A stretch of 8,112 nucleotides of DNA from CAZRIE01 sp964600075 (GCA_964600075.1 CAZRIE010000154.1:1-8112); one strand, 5' to 3'. Shown: positions 1-6,386, counted from the first letter of the stretch. Translations and numbers: made by a program. The notes: generated by a model from the sequence alone, not told the origin.

Positions 1-149
1 TATTTTCCAAAAGAGAATTTACGGGCAACATCTTCTTTCTTTTAGTATCTAGGAATGATTTCCAATCCTATCATACGTGCTGTTTAAAAGACAGGATAAC
101 CACTTGGTACTATCTGAATTTACAGAAAAGTCTGTTACAAAAACTACTA

Positions 150-175
150 CTTAAACTGACCTAGATCAGTTTAAG
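150..175. promoter_or_regulatory. Palindromic operator, CRP/FNR-like (TGA-N6-TCA)
   Basis: Two perfect 10-bp arms, CTTAAACTGA (150-159) and TCAGTTTAAG (166-175), flank the hexamer CCTAGA. The inner core TGA-N6-TCA has the half-site spacing typical of CRP/FNR-family regulators. The centre (162.5) is 29.5 bp upstream of the first base of the -7 element at 192, so it would lie near -42 from the inferred start of transcription. That is where a class II activator binds. The same core at the same distance occurs before the AhpD-like gene. The palindrome is directly visible; the regulator family is inferred. Confidence 0.7.
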
Positions 176-191
176 CTACTTTGTAATGGCG

Positions 192-199
192 TACATTTA
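192..199 (+). promoter_or_regulatory. Promoter -7 element for the stress protein gene
   Basis: TACATTTA matches the Bacteroidetes -7 consensus TAnnTTTG in all but the last base. Transcription would start near 205, giving a leader of about 22 nt before the ATG at 227. No TTTG -33 box is present at the right distance, and the downstream arm of the palindrome occupies that area instead. This fits an activator-dependent promoter. Confidence 0.5.
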
Positions 200-226
200 A
201 TTGATTTTTTTTGGTAAAAGTAAAGT

Positions 227-658
227 ATGATCAATAAAATTCTAATAGCGATAGATGGTAGTGATTCTGCCCTTAACGCAGCGAAGTACGGCATACAACT
301 GGCAAAGCAAGTTCATGCGGCATTGGAGCTGGTTTATGTAGTAAGATATTCAGCCGGTAATATCGATGGCGGTATTTTTCCGGCAGAGATTGAAGCACAG
401 GAAAAGAAAAAGGCCATTCAACTTATCAATAAAATAAAAGGGGATTATCCGGACATCAAAATTCAGGATTTCGAAACCAAAGGGCAACCTGGAAAAGAGA
501 TAGTCAAAGTCATACAGAGTTGGGAAGCCGACTTACTAATTATCGGTCACCATACCCATCATTTTTTAGAAGGCTTATTGACCAGTAGCATAGAAAAAAA
601 ATTGTTGAAGTATCCCAAAATTCCTGTTTTGATTATTCCTGAAAATTATAATTTCTGA
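227..658 (+). CDS. Universal stress protein (UspA family), single domain
   Basis: This is a 143-residue cytoplasmic protein with one complete Usp domain, the usual length for the family. It opens with the typical first strand and turn (MINKILIAIDGSDSA), followed by a helix with many Ala residues, the second strand ELVYVV (about 34-39) and the C-terminal signature strands ADLLIIG (101-107) and PVLIIP (133-138). The ATP-binding form of the family has a G-x2-G-x9-G-S/T loop. Here only the first glycine (G107) fits: the second position is T110 and the later glycine region reads LLTSSIE (117-123). A UspA-like protein that does not bind ATP is therefore more likely. Usp proteins generally protect cells during starvation, low oxygen or redox stress. 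The gene stands alone, converges with the decayed lipoprotein gene, and follows a palindromic CRP/FNR-like site and -7 element. The ATG is preceded by an A-rich leader, as is normal in flavobacteria. Confidence 0.93.
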   Translation: MINKILIAIDGSDSALNAAKYGIQLAKQVHAALELVYVVRYSAGNIDGGIFPAEIEAQEKKKAIQLINKIKGDYPDIKIQDFETKGQPGKEIVKVIQSWEADLLIIGHHTHHFLEGLLTSSIEKKLLKYPKIPVLIIPENYNF

Positions 659-702
659 TAAATTTGTATTCCCCAATTTTGTAGGTCTAAACCCTTTCGA
701 TT

Positions 703-1176
703 TCAATTATTTGTCTTGGATTCTATCAACCCCGGATGGTTTTTCCTTAAAAAAGAGTTTCGAAGGGGATCTATTTTTCTTAGCATTTCGTTCATGTCCA
801 TAGGTTGTCTTTTCCAGCGGTCAAAGAAATAGTCATCATTATAAAAGTCTTTCATAAAAAGGGAGTCGCGCCCCGGTAAATAAGAAAAACGTTCGTTCCA
901 GTTAAAAGGATTGTTTTCCTCAAAATAGCATGAAAAAAAATCATGATGCTATCCAGATTTACCATCACGGAATCTCCCTCGCTATCGGAATATGAATATA
1001 TAGAATCATATTTAGTCAAATTTCCTTGTTCATCATATACCCTATGCACATCCCATTGGCCTTTAGGCTGCTTAACGCTATCCTTTTTTTGTTTGGTTTC
1101 TTCTTGCTTTTTTCCCTTTTCCTGTCCATTACATCCGTAAGGAGCATTAAGAAAAAAGTGCCGTCATACTTTTCAT
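703..1176 (-). pseudogene. Frameshifted small lipoprotein-like gene
   Basis: Pieces of one gene of about 155 codons lie in different frames of the minus strand. From an ATG at 1176, MKSMTALF begins a signal-peptide-like stretch, and the next hydrophobic residues (FFLMLLT) are in another frame. A third frame holds GCNGQEKGKKQEE, a likely lipobox cysteine followed by a charged linker. This continues through WDVHRVYDEQGNLTKYDS to NLDSIM near 942. At the A8 run (T8 on the coding strand) at 933-940 one base is missing. Restoring it joins the frame to YFEENNPFNWNERFSYLP, then DRWKRQPMDMNEMLRKIDP, ending at a TGA at 703-705. The C-terminal part has no stops, so the damage is recent or is a sequencing artefact. 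The protein would be a secreted, lipid-anchored acidic/aromatic-rich protein of unknown function. I recognise its style as a flavobacterial conserved hypothetical lipoprotein but cannot name a function. Confidence 0.75.
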
Positions 1177-1321
1177 GATATATGATTTTTAAGTTAATTA
1201 ATGCTACTTCTAATAGTGTCCTTAATATTCGACCTGCCCTTCCGGACATTAATCATAGCTTTTAGGTAGTCGGTCTATAAGTAATACTGCAACAAATTAA
1301 GATTGGAGCCATGTAGTGCAA

Positions 1322-1337
1322 AATGATTTAAATCATT
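1322..1337. promoter_or_regulatory. Palindromic operator, CRP/FNR-like (TGA-N6-TCA)
   Basis: AATGATTTAAATCATT is a perfect 16-bp palindrome with the core TGA-N6-TCA and flanking AA/TT, like the site before the stress protein gene. Its centre (1329.5) is 29.5 bp upstream of the first base of the -7 element at 1359, exactly the spacing seen at the other site. It would therefore lie near -42 from the inferred transcription start. The hexamers between the half-sites differ (CCTAGA against TTTAAA), as expected when only the half-sites are contacted. Confidence 0.7.
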
Positions 1338-1358
1338 CTGTATGTGCTTTTCTAGAAA

Positions 1359-1366
1359 TAGCTTTG
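1359..1366 (+). promoter_or_regulatory. Promoter -7 element for the AhpD-like operon
   Basis: TAGCTTTG is an exact match to the Bacteroidetes -7 consensus TAnnTTTG. Transcription would start near 1372, leaving a leader of about 30 nt before the ATG at 1404. No TTTG -33 box is seen about 20 bp upstream, which fits dependence on an activator bound at the palindrome 1322-1337. Confidence 0.6.
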
Positions 1367-1403
1367 AAAAAATAAGTTACAGATTTAATAAAATAGATGA
1401 ACC

Positions 1404-1757
1404 ATGACAAAAGATTTTCCAAAACATTATGACACGCTGACGGAGTTAATGAAAGAATTGGGTGCCAAAATCCCTTCCACCATGACAGCGTTCGGCAGTT
1501 TGCACGAAGCAAGTATTGCCGATAGTGCCCTAACTTCCAAAACAAAGGAGCTCATAGCCTTGGGCATTGCCATTACCGTACGTTGTGATGGATGTATTGC
1601 ATTCCACGTTCACGACTCCTTAAAATCGGGTGCTACCCCCGAGGAAGTCACAGAGGCCATTGGGGTGGCAATTATGATGGGTGGCGGACCATCGGTAATG
1701 TACGGCTGCGAGGCCTTGGAGGCGCTACAGCAGTTCCAAAAATTGGAGAAAAATTGA
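1404..1757 (+). CDS. Carboxymuconolactone decarboxylase family protein, AhpD-like
   Basis: This 117-residue, all-helical protein has the single CMD/AhpD domain. Residues 61-68 read CDGCIAFH, giving the C-x2-C-x3-H motif (C61, C64, H68) that in AhpD forms the redox-active dithiol and proton relay. The helix KTKELIALGIAITVRC before it and the segment GATPEEVTEAIGVAIMMGGGP after it are typical of the family. Members with this motif act as thiol-dependent alkylhydroperoxidases or disulfide reductases; true decarboxylases lack the cysteine pair. A cytoplasmic antioxidant role is therefore likely, but the substrate is not known. The gene is first in a unit with the 128-residue protein 25 nt downstream, under a palindrome-controlled promoter. 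The ATG at 1404 is preferred because it is in frame with the conserved N-terminal helix; the ATG at 1398 is in another frame. Confidence 0.92.
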   Translation: MTKDFPKHYDTLTELMKELGAKIPSTMTAFGSLHEASIADSALTSKTKELIALGIAITVRCDGCIAFHVHDSLKSGATPEEVTEAIGVAIMMGGGPSVMYGCEALEALQQFQKLEKN

Positions 1758-1782
1758 AAGTAGAACAGAAAAAACAAAAATT

Positions 1783-2169
1783 ATGGAAAAAGAAGTACTG
1801 TACAATTCGAATATGCATTTTGAACATAAACAATGGAAAGGAGAGCTTTTTTTTTGGGAAGACGAATTGAAGTCATTTAAAAATAGACTGAGTGAGCTTG
1901 TCAGTCGTTGGACCGATAAAGAAGTATTGGCCCAACTGGAACATTATCAAAATGAATTTATCCTTCATAATGAGGTTATAGACACCCTCCAGCATGAAAT
2001 CAACATTCATGAAACAGAAATGGCCGAACATAGCAAAAAGGGAGAGGACGTACTGAACACCCATTTTGTTAAAAACCATCTGGAATTCAGAAACCGGATG
2101 GAAACACAGAGGCAAATATATGCAGACCTTAAAAAAGGGTTTTTCCGCTTTCTTTCAAAATATATGTGA
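1783..2169 (+). CDS. Uncharacterised helical/coiled-coil protein, 128 aa
   Basis: The product is a cytoplasmic protein without signal peptide or membrane segment, predicted almost wholly helical and rich in Glu, Lys, His and aromatic residues. Heptad-like helices run over about 28-60 (ELKSFKNRLSELVSRW) and 62-115, followed by a conserved-looking tail LKKGFFRFLSKYM. I recognise no catalytic motif. Two features could bind metal or heme: several histidines (H12, H15 and others in the central helices) and scattered Glu residues, somewhat like helical-bundle proteins, but this is only a suggestion. It starts 25 nt after the AhpD-like gene and is surely co-transcribed, so it may be a partner or stress-related scaffold. 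The codons for residues 22-25 contain a run of nine T (1847-1855), a possible slippage site, although the frame is intact here. Real coding status is supported by position, an A-rich leader and the uninterrupted frame. Confidence 0.8.
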   Translation: MEKEVLYNSNMHFEHKQWKGELFFWEDELKSFKNRLSELVSRWTDKEVLAQLEHYQNEFILHNEVIDTLQHEINIHETEMAEHSKKGEDVLNTHFVKNHLEFRNRMETQRQIYADLKKGFFRFLSKYM

Positions 2170-2185
2170 TTATCCATGCTAGGGG

Positions 2186-2460
2186 GTTAAACTTCCAAAA
2201 AAGAAAGAATTTATTAGGTATGCCATGCTGTTTAATATAGTGGCAAAGTATGGTTTTGAAGATGCTATGGCCGGGGGTCAGTTAAAAAAGTTAATTCCGA
2301 AAAAGCTATCTAGAAAAACACCCCAATACCGAAAAAATCATTTCTTTTTCAAGATATGAACGCATTCGAATGGTATTGGAAGAATTGGGGGCAAACTATG
2401 TTAAACTAGGGAAGATATGTTGCCCCCAGATTTAATAAGGGAACTGTAGAAATTATAGAA
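2186..2460 (+). pseudogene. Decayed ABC1/UbiB-family kinase gene (N-terminal remnant)
   Basis: Three frames together spell the N-terminal region of an ABC1/AarF/UbiB atypical kinase. Frame one (from 2186) gives KLPKKKEFIRYAMLFNIVAK, then YGFEDAM and KKLIPKKLSRKTP. One extra T in the T5 run at 2345-2349 shifts to frame two, SRYERIRMVLEELGANYVKL (2349-2408), which matches the family signature ELGPTYVKLGQI. After GKIC a further break near 2419-2425, where about eight residues are missing, leads to frame three, PPDLIREL. TAG codons at 2447 and 2456 then stand where Glu and Gln are expected (REL-x-KL-x). An in-frame TAG at 2180 precedes the remnant, so there is no start. The kinase domain itself is gone; intact members have more than 400 residues. 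UbiB-type proteins support ubiquinone/menaquinone or lipid metabolism. The original gene probably followed the AhpD-like operon in the same direction. Confidence 0.75.
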
Positions 2461-2477
2461 TCATTTGCAGCAATTGA

Positions 2478-2612
2478 TACAGCCACTTCGAATGGCCCTG
2501 TGAAGCCTTTATCAAGTATATGAACGTGCTTTCCGATTTGCAGATGAGGCTTCAAGATAAAGTTAAAACGGGATCGGCAAGAACAAGGCGTACGAAAAAC
2601 ACACAAGTTTAA
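2478..2612 (+). pseudogene. Unidentified ORF tail between kinase remnant and glgP
   Basis: After a TGA at 2475 an open stretch of 44 codons reads to a TAA at 2610-2612. The only internal ATG (2520) would give a 30-residue peptide. The stretch includes EAFIKYMNVLSDLQMRLQDK and a basic end (TGSARTRRTKNTQ). It looks like the helical, positively charged C-terminus of a larger protein, and I do not recognise it. It could be the end of the decayed kinase gene after an internal deletion, or the end of another lost gene. It could also be chance, as 44 codons is short. It stops 18 nt before the phosphorylase start. Confidence 0.3.
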
Positions 2613-2630
2613 GTATCTAAAAAACAATAG

Positions 2631-5168
2631 ATGAAACCATCCATTATCAACAACCAAGTATATGGTTTTTTGCCGACCGACATTGACGGGGTAGATACAC
2701 TTGCGGATCTTGCCCTCGACCTACGATGGTCGTGGAACCATGCCGTAGACGAAATCTGGTATCAGCTTGATCCAGATCTGTGGATGGAAACCCATAACCC
2801 ATGGGTAGTTTTGCAAAACGTATCCCGTGATCAGCTTAAAAAGCAAATGGCCGACCCAACTTTCAGGAAAAAGATAGACGAAATGATGGAGTTGAAAGAA
2901 AAATCAATTTCTGAGCCCGCATGGTTTCAAAAAACCCATCCGAATGCTCCTCTTAGCTGTATCGCATATTTTAGTATGGAATTCATGCTCAGCGAGGCGC
3001 TACCTATCTATGTAGGGGGGCTGGGTAATGTTGCCGGTGATCAATTAAAATCGGCTAGCGATTTAGGGGTACCTGTCGTCGCCGTAGGATTACTCTACCA
3101 GCAAGGCTATTTTAGACAGATCATAGACCGGTATGGAACCCAACAGGCACTTTTTCCATACAACGATCCTGGCCAACTACCCATAAGCCCATTACGTTTG
3201 CCCAATGGCGAGTGGTTAAGATTGGCGATAGACTTATCCGGGCATACTGTTTGGCTGCGCACTTGGCAGGTTCAGGTAGGGCGTGTAAAGCTTTACCTAA
3301 TGGACAGTAACGACCCTGCAAATAATCCGATTCATAGAAGGATTACGAGTGAGGTCTATGGCGGGGGATCCGACCTTCGTATTCAGCAGGAAATTATATT
3401 AGGAATCGGGGGATGTAAATTACTCCATGCGTTGCAAATAGAGCCAGAAGTTTACCATATGAACGAAGGTCATGCCGCATTTCTGGTATTGGAGCGTGCC
3501 CGTATTTTTATGAAAGAAAAAGGAACAAGTTTTCAGGAGGCATTGGCTAGTACCCGGGCGGGTAACATTTTTACGACCCATACCGCTGTTGGTGCAGGTT
3601 TTGATCATTTTGACCCTTCTTTGATGTGGCAGTTTTTTGGAGCTTATGCCAAGAATGATCTGGGTATTGATTTTAATGATTTGTTAGCGTTGGGCAGGGA
3701 GAATCCTTATAACTCCTCAGAAAGGTTTAATATGGCTTTTTTGGCCATTCGGGGAAGCGGTGCCGTGAACGGGGTGAGTCGTTTGCACGGAGAAGTGAGC
3801 CGCCAACTTTTCGCGAATATGTTTCGGCGTTGGCCAAAAGATGAAGTACCTGTCGGTTCAGTAACCAACGGAGTTCATATGCCTAGCTGGGATTCGGAAT
3901 TTGCGGATAAAATCTGGACAGAATTTTGCGGAAAAGAGCGATGGCGGGGAAATCTCGAAACCGTAGAAGGAGATATTTCAGGAGCGTCCGATGCCGAACT
4001 GTGGCAACTTCGCAAAGATTCGCGAATCAAATTGGTCGATTATATACGGGAGAGATTTACTAAACAAACAAAGGCTGCTTCGGAATGGCCCGAAGTTGCC
4101 GATATAGCAACTGACATCTTTGATCAAAATACATTGACATTGGGTTTTGCAAGACGTTTTGTGCCCTATAAAAGGCCAAATCTACTTTTACACGATGCGG
4201 AGCGGTTTATTCGCATATTGACGAATCCTGAGCGTCCCGTACAACTTGTCATTGCAGGAAAATCGCCACCTTTTGATGAATCGGGAAAAGCACTTATACG
4301 ACAATGGGTACAGTTCATCGAACAACATAATTTATATCGGCATATAGTCTTTTTAAGTGATTATGACATGTTGTTGACGGAACATCTAGTGCAAGGCACC
4401 GATGTATGGGTCAACACGCCTAGGCGCCCTTGGGAAGCCTGTGGCACAAGTGGCATGAAGGTACTGGTCAACGGTGGTATCAACTTATCCGAATTGGATG
4501 GCTGGTGGGCCGAAGCTTACACTCCAGAGGTGGGGTGGGCATTGGGCGACACCTACGAACATGGTAATGACCCCAATTGGGATGCAATGGAAGCTGATGC
4601 ATTATATCGGATACTTGAACAAGAGGTTGTGCCCGCATTTTATAACCGGAATAAAGATGGTATCCCTGAGCATTGGGCAGCAAAAATGCGAAGTAGCATG
4701 GCAACATTGACACCAAAGTTTTCGGCCAACCGTGCTGTACGGGAATACACAGAGGAGTATTACATACCTGCTGCCGTCAACTATCTAAAAAGAGCCGCTA
4801 AAAATGGCAGTGTTGGGAAGAGAATCGTAAGCACTAGAAACGACTTGAGGAACAAATGGAACGGTATCTCTTTTGGGGAAACCGCCATTGATCATGTCGA
4901 AGGTGGTTTTCAGTATAATATGTCGATATCCCTGAACGCCATAGACCCTAAGACCATTTTGATTCAACTTTTTGGAAATGGGTTGAATGGAGGGATGCCG
5001 GAAATTATAAAAATGGAGATTGTGGACGAACAAAAAGAGGGAGTATATAGATGTCACGCCCATGTAAACACTACACGACCCGATGGCCATTATACCGTAC
5101 GGATTATACCGAATTACGAAGGTATTTCAGTACCCTTGGAAGATAATCTGATACGATGGCAACATTGA
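2631..5168 (+). CDS. glgP: Alpha-glucan (glycogen/maltodextrin) phosphorylase, GT35
   Basis: This is an 845-residue cytoplasmic enzyme that splits alpha-1,4-glucan with phosphate to release glucose 1-phosphate, feeding stored glycogen into glycolysis. It belongs to the alpha-glucan phosphorylase branch with an N-terminal DUF3417 region (about 18-115, with LADLALDLRWSWNHAVDEIW), known from Thermus and Thermotoga enzymes, rather than the classical E. coli GlgP/MalP branch. Landmarks include VGGLGNVAGDQLKSASDLG from residue 128 (phosphorylase GGLGxLAGD site), MNEGHAAF around 277-284, THTAVGAGFDHF, VTNGVHMPSW, FARRFVPYKRP, and the PLP site EACGTSGMK, whose K610 should form the Schiff base with pyridoxal phosphate. 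The SGMKxxxNGGxNLSxLDGWW signature follows. The length is normal and no key residue appears missing. The start at 2631 has an A-rich leader (AAAAAACAATAG) and an N-terminus like that of relatives. No TGA-N6-TCA site precedes it, and its promoter is unclear because the upstream region is decayed. Confidence 0.96.
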   Translation: MKPSIINNQVYGFLPTDIDGVDTLADLALDLRWSWNHAVDEIWYQLDPDLWMETHNPWVVLQNVSRDQLKKQMADPTFRKKIDEMMELKEKSISEPAWFQKTHPNAPLSCIAYFSMEFMLSEALPIYVGGLGNVAGDQLKSASDLGVPVVAVGLLYQQGYFRQIIDRYGTQQALFPYNDPGQLPISPLRLPNGEWLRLAIDLSGHTVWLRTWQVQVGRVKLYLMDSNDPANNPIHRRITSEVYGGGSDLRIQQEIILGIGGCKLLHALQIEPEVYHMNEGHAAFLVLERARIFMKEKGTSFQEALASTRAGNIFTTHTAVGAGFDHFDPSLMWQFFGAYAKNDLGIDFNDLLALGRENPYNSSERFNMAFLAIRGSGAVNGVSRLHGEVSRQLFANMFRRWPKDEVPVGSVTNGVHMPSWDSEFADKIWTEFCGKERWRGNLETVEGDISGASDAELWQLRKDSRIKLVDYIRERFTKQTKAASEWPEVADIATDIFDQNTLTLGFARRFVPYKRPNLLLHDAERFIRILTNPERPVQLVIAGKSPPFDESGKALIRQWVQFIEQHNLYRHIVFLSDYDMLLTEHLVQGTDVWVNTPRRPWEACGTSGMKVLVNGGINLSELDGWWAEAYTPEVGWALGDTYEHGNDPNWDAMEADALYRILEQEVVPAFYNRNKDGIPEHWAAKMRSSMATLTPKFSANRAVREYTEEYYIPAAVNYLKRAAKNGSVGKRIVSTRNDLRNKWNGISFGETAIDHVEGGFQYNMSISLNAIDPKTILIQLFGNGLNGGMPEIIKMEIVDEQKEGVYRCHAHVNTTRPDGHYTVRIIPNYEGISVPLEDNLIRWQH

Positions 5169-5244
5169 ATTGGCGGTATTCTCCATTTTTATATCAAACA
5201 ACAATAACTTCTTCAATAGATTAAGTTTAATTATTTAAAATAGG

Positions 5245-5700
5245 ATGACAGATTTAAAAACAAACCAATGTATCGCCATTCTGAAGAACAATTACCTTGG
5301 TCGCTTGGGCTATATTGCAAAAAACAGCCCTTATATCGTTCCAATTACCTATTTCTATTATGACGACTCCAATAATTCGATTATATGCTATTCAGGGGAA
5401 GGTCATAAGATAGAAGCGATGCGTAAAAATCATTCCGTGTCCTTACAGGTCGATGAAATTGACTCCGTAAACAAATGGCGCTCGGTCTTAGTGCATGGTG
5501 TATTTGAAGAACTTAAAGGAATCGATGCCAGACATTTACTACACGAATTTGCCGAAGGCGTAAAAAGTATTATTTCCAAAAATGAACCTACCATGCCTCA
5601 TGCTATAGGTGATTTTTCGAGTAAAATACATCAAGAAAAGATTCCCATAGTATATCACATCAAGATTCTTGAGATTACCGGAAAAATAAGAAAAGCATAG
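5245..5700 (+). CDS. PNPOx-like FMN-binding split-barrel protein, copy 1
   Basis: This 151-residue cytoplasmic protein belongs to the pyridoxamine 5'-phosphate oxidase-like, NimA-type flavin-binding family. It has the usual order: an N-terminal helix ending NNYLGRLGYIA (15-25), the strand VPITYFYY (32-39), and YSGEGHKIEAMRKNHSVSLQ (49-68) with the conserved H54 and the Arg/Lys region expected at the FMN phosphate. This is followed by LVHGVFEEL (82-90) and a C-terminal strand YHIKILEITGK. Relatives bind FMN, F420 or heme and reduce or sequester small molecules; Nim proteins reduce nitroimidazoles. The substrate here cannot be told from sequence. The gene lies 76 nt after the phosphorylase and 139 nt before a paralogue with roughly 58-60% identical residues by eye. 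Cotranscription with the phosphorylase is possible. The ATG at 5245 is preceded by TTTAAAATAGG. Confidence 0.88.
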   Translation: MTDLKTNQCIAILKNNYLGRLGYIAKNSPYIVPITYFYYDDSNNSIICYSGEGHKIEAMRKNHSVSLQVDEIDSVNKWRSVLVHGVFEELKGIDARHLLHEFAEGVKSIISKNEPTMPHAIGDFSSKIHQEKIPIVYHIKILEITGKIRKA

Positions 5701-5763
5701 ACCTACTAGAATTAGCATTCCATCACCATTGCAGGGGTTCAGTTCGGCCAATGGTTTAATTAT

Positions 5764-5771
5764 TAACTTTG
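5764..5771 (+). promoter_or_regulatory. Possible promoter -7 element for split-barrel copy 2
   Basis: TAACTTTG matches the Bacteroidetes -7 consensus exactly and lies in the 139-nt spacer between the two paralogues, so the second copy may have its own promoter with a leader of about 63 nt. No -33 TTTG is clear, and there is no TGA-N6-TCA palindrome at the distance seen at the other two promoters. A chance match is possible in AT-rich DNA. Confidence 0.35.
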
Positions 5772-5839
5772 AATACTAAGACGAAATAGCTTAAAAGAAG
5801 ATTATAAGAAATGAATACTAACTTTTTGATACTGAAACT

Positions 5840-6292
5840 ATGATAGATTTAAGAGCAAACGAAAGTATGCGTATTCTCAGGCACAATTATGTAGGCCGTT
5901 TGGCATTTATTGCCGAAGGGAAGCCTTTTACAGTTCCCATAACCTATTTTTTTGATCCGTCTGATAATAGTATTATCAGCTATTCTGGACAGGGGCATAA
6001 AATAGACGCGATGCGTAAAAATCATTCCGTGTCTTTGCAGGTCGATGAAATTCAGTCAGTTCACAATTGGGAGTCGGCCCTTGTTCACGGCACATTCGAA
6101 GAACTTGAAGGTAGTGCCGCCAAGCAGAAGTTGCATCGGTTTGCCGAAGGTGTAAAAAGTATCATCCATAGTAAGGAGAGAAAAGAGGTCGAGTTTATTA
6201 ATGAGTTCTCAAGTAAGGAATACTCAGGGGAGAATTCGATTGTTTATCGCATCAAAGTACTTGAAGTCACAGGAAAGCGTAAAGAGACTTAA
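5840..6292 (+). CDS. PNPOx-like FMN-binding split-barrel protein, copy 2
   Basis: This 150-residue paralogue of the preceding gene has the same layout: HNYVGRLAFIA (15-25), VPITYFF (32-38), YSGQGHKIDAMRKNHSVSLQ (48-67) with H53, LVHGTFEEL (81-89), FAEGVKSII, and the terminal strand YRIKVLEVTGK. One residue is deleted relative to copy 1 after the YFF strand. Substitutions concentrate near the N-terminus and in the loop around 108-130, while 15 residues around AMRKNHSVSLQVDEI are identical. The pair looks like an old tandem duplication kept under selection, possibly forming homo- or heterodimers, because split-barrel proteins dimerise around the flavin. Its substrate is unknown. It ends 94 nt from the convergent ATPase gamma gene. 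The ATG at 5840 aligns with the start of copy 1. Confidence 0.88.
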   Translation: MIDLRANESMRILRHNYVGRLAFIAEGKPFTVPITYFFDPSDNSIISYSGQGHKIDAMRKNHSVSLQVDEIQSVHNWESALVHGTFEELEGSAAKQKLHRFAEGVKSIIHSKERKEVEFINEFSSKEYSGENSIVYRIKVLEVTGKRKET

Positions 6293-6386
6293 TGGTACTT
6301 ATAGCTATACTTTTTTACAGATTATTGATAGGTTTTTTTTATTCTGAATACGTTACAAACATGAGCATAGTAAGAGTTTGAGTAGC

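Noticed and set aside
1..31. A short minus-strand frame beginning with ATG at 31-29 and open at the left edge (MLPVNSLLEN), with a purine-rich AGAAAGAAG before it.
   Set aside because: Only ten codons are visible, with no recognisable sequence and no clear promoter; it could be the start of a divergent gene but cannot be supported from this window.
55..74. ATGAT and ATCAT arms that resemble the outer part of the CRP/FNR-like sites.
   Set aside because: The spacing is TGA-N12-TCA instead of N6, and no -7 element lies 29-30 bp from the centre.
80..135. Smaller inverted repeats: an imperfect 15-bp palindrome at 80-94 (CTGTTTAAAAGACAG) and a 5-bp stem ACAGA/TCTGT at 122-135.
   Set aside because: Short and AT-rich, not repeated near other promoters, and not placed in a fixed relation to a -7 element.
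943..1249. Open frames on both strands across 943-1249.
   Set aside because: The plus-strand frame is a shadow. The minus-strand frames are the separate pieces of the frameshifted lipoprotein gene and are reported as one pseudogene.
1592..1870. A 92-codon plus-strand frame overlapping the AhpD-like gene and the start of the 128-aa gene.
   Set aside because: It overlaps two better-supported genes in another frame and has Arg/Trp/Gly-rich shadow composition.
5222..5229. TAAGTTTA as a -7 element for split-barrel copy 1.
   Set aside because: It would leave a leader of under 10 nt, and no palindrome stands at the expected distance; this gene may be read through from glgP.
6293..6386. T-runs at 6311-6316 and 6333-6340 and the palindrome TATAGCTATA as a bidirectional terminator between convergent genes.
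   Set aside because: The palindrome has no loop and is all weak pairs except one, and no stable GC stem directly precedes either T-run. Termination here is likely by position but not shown by sequence.
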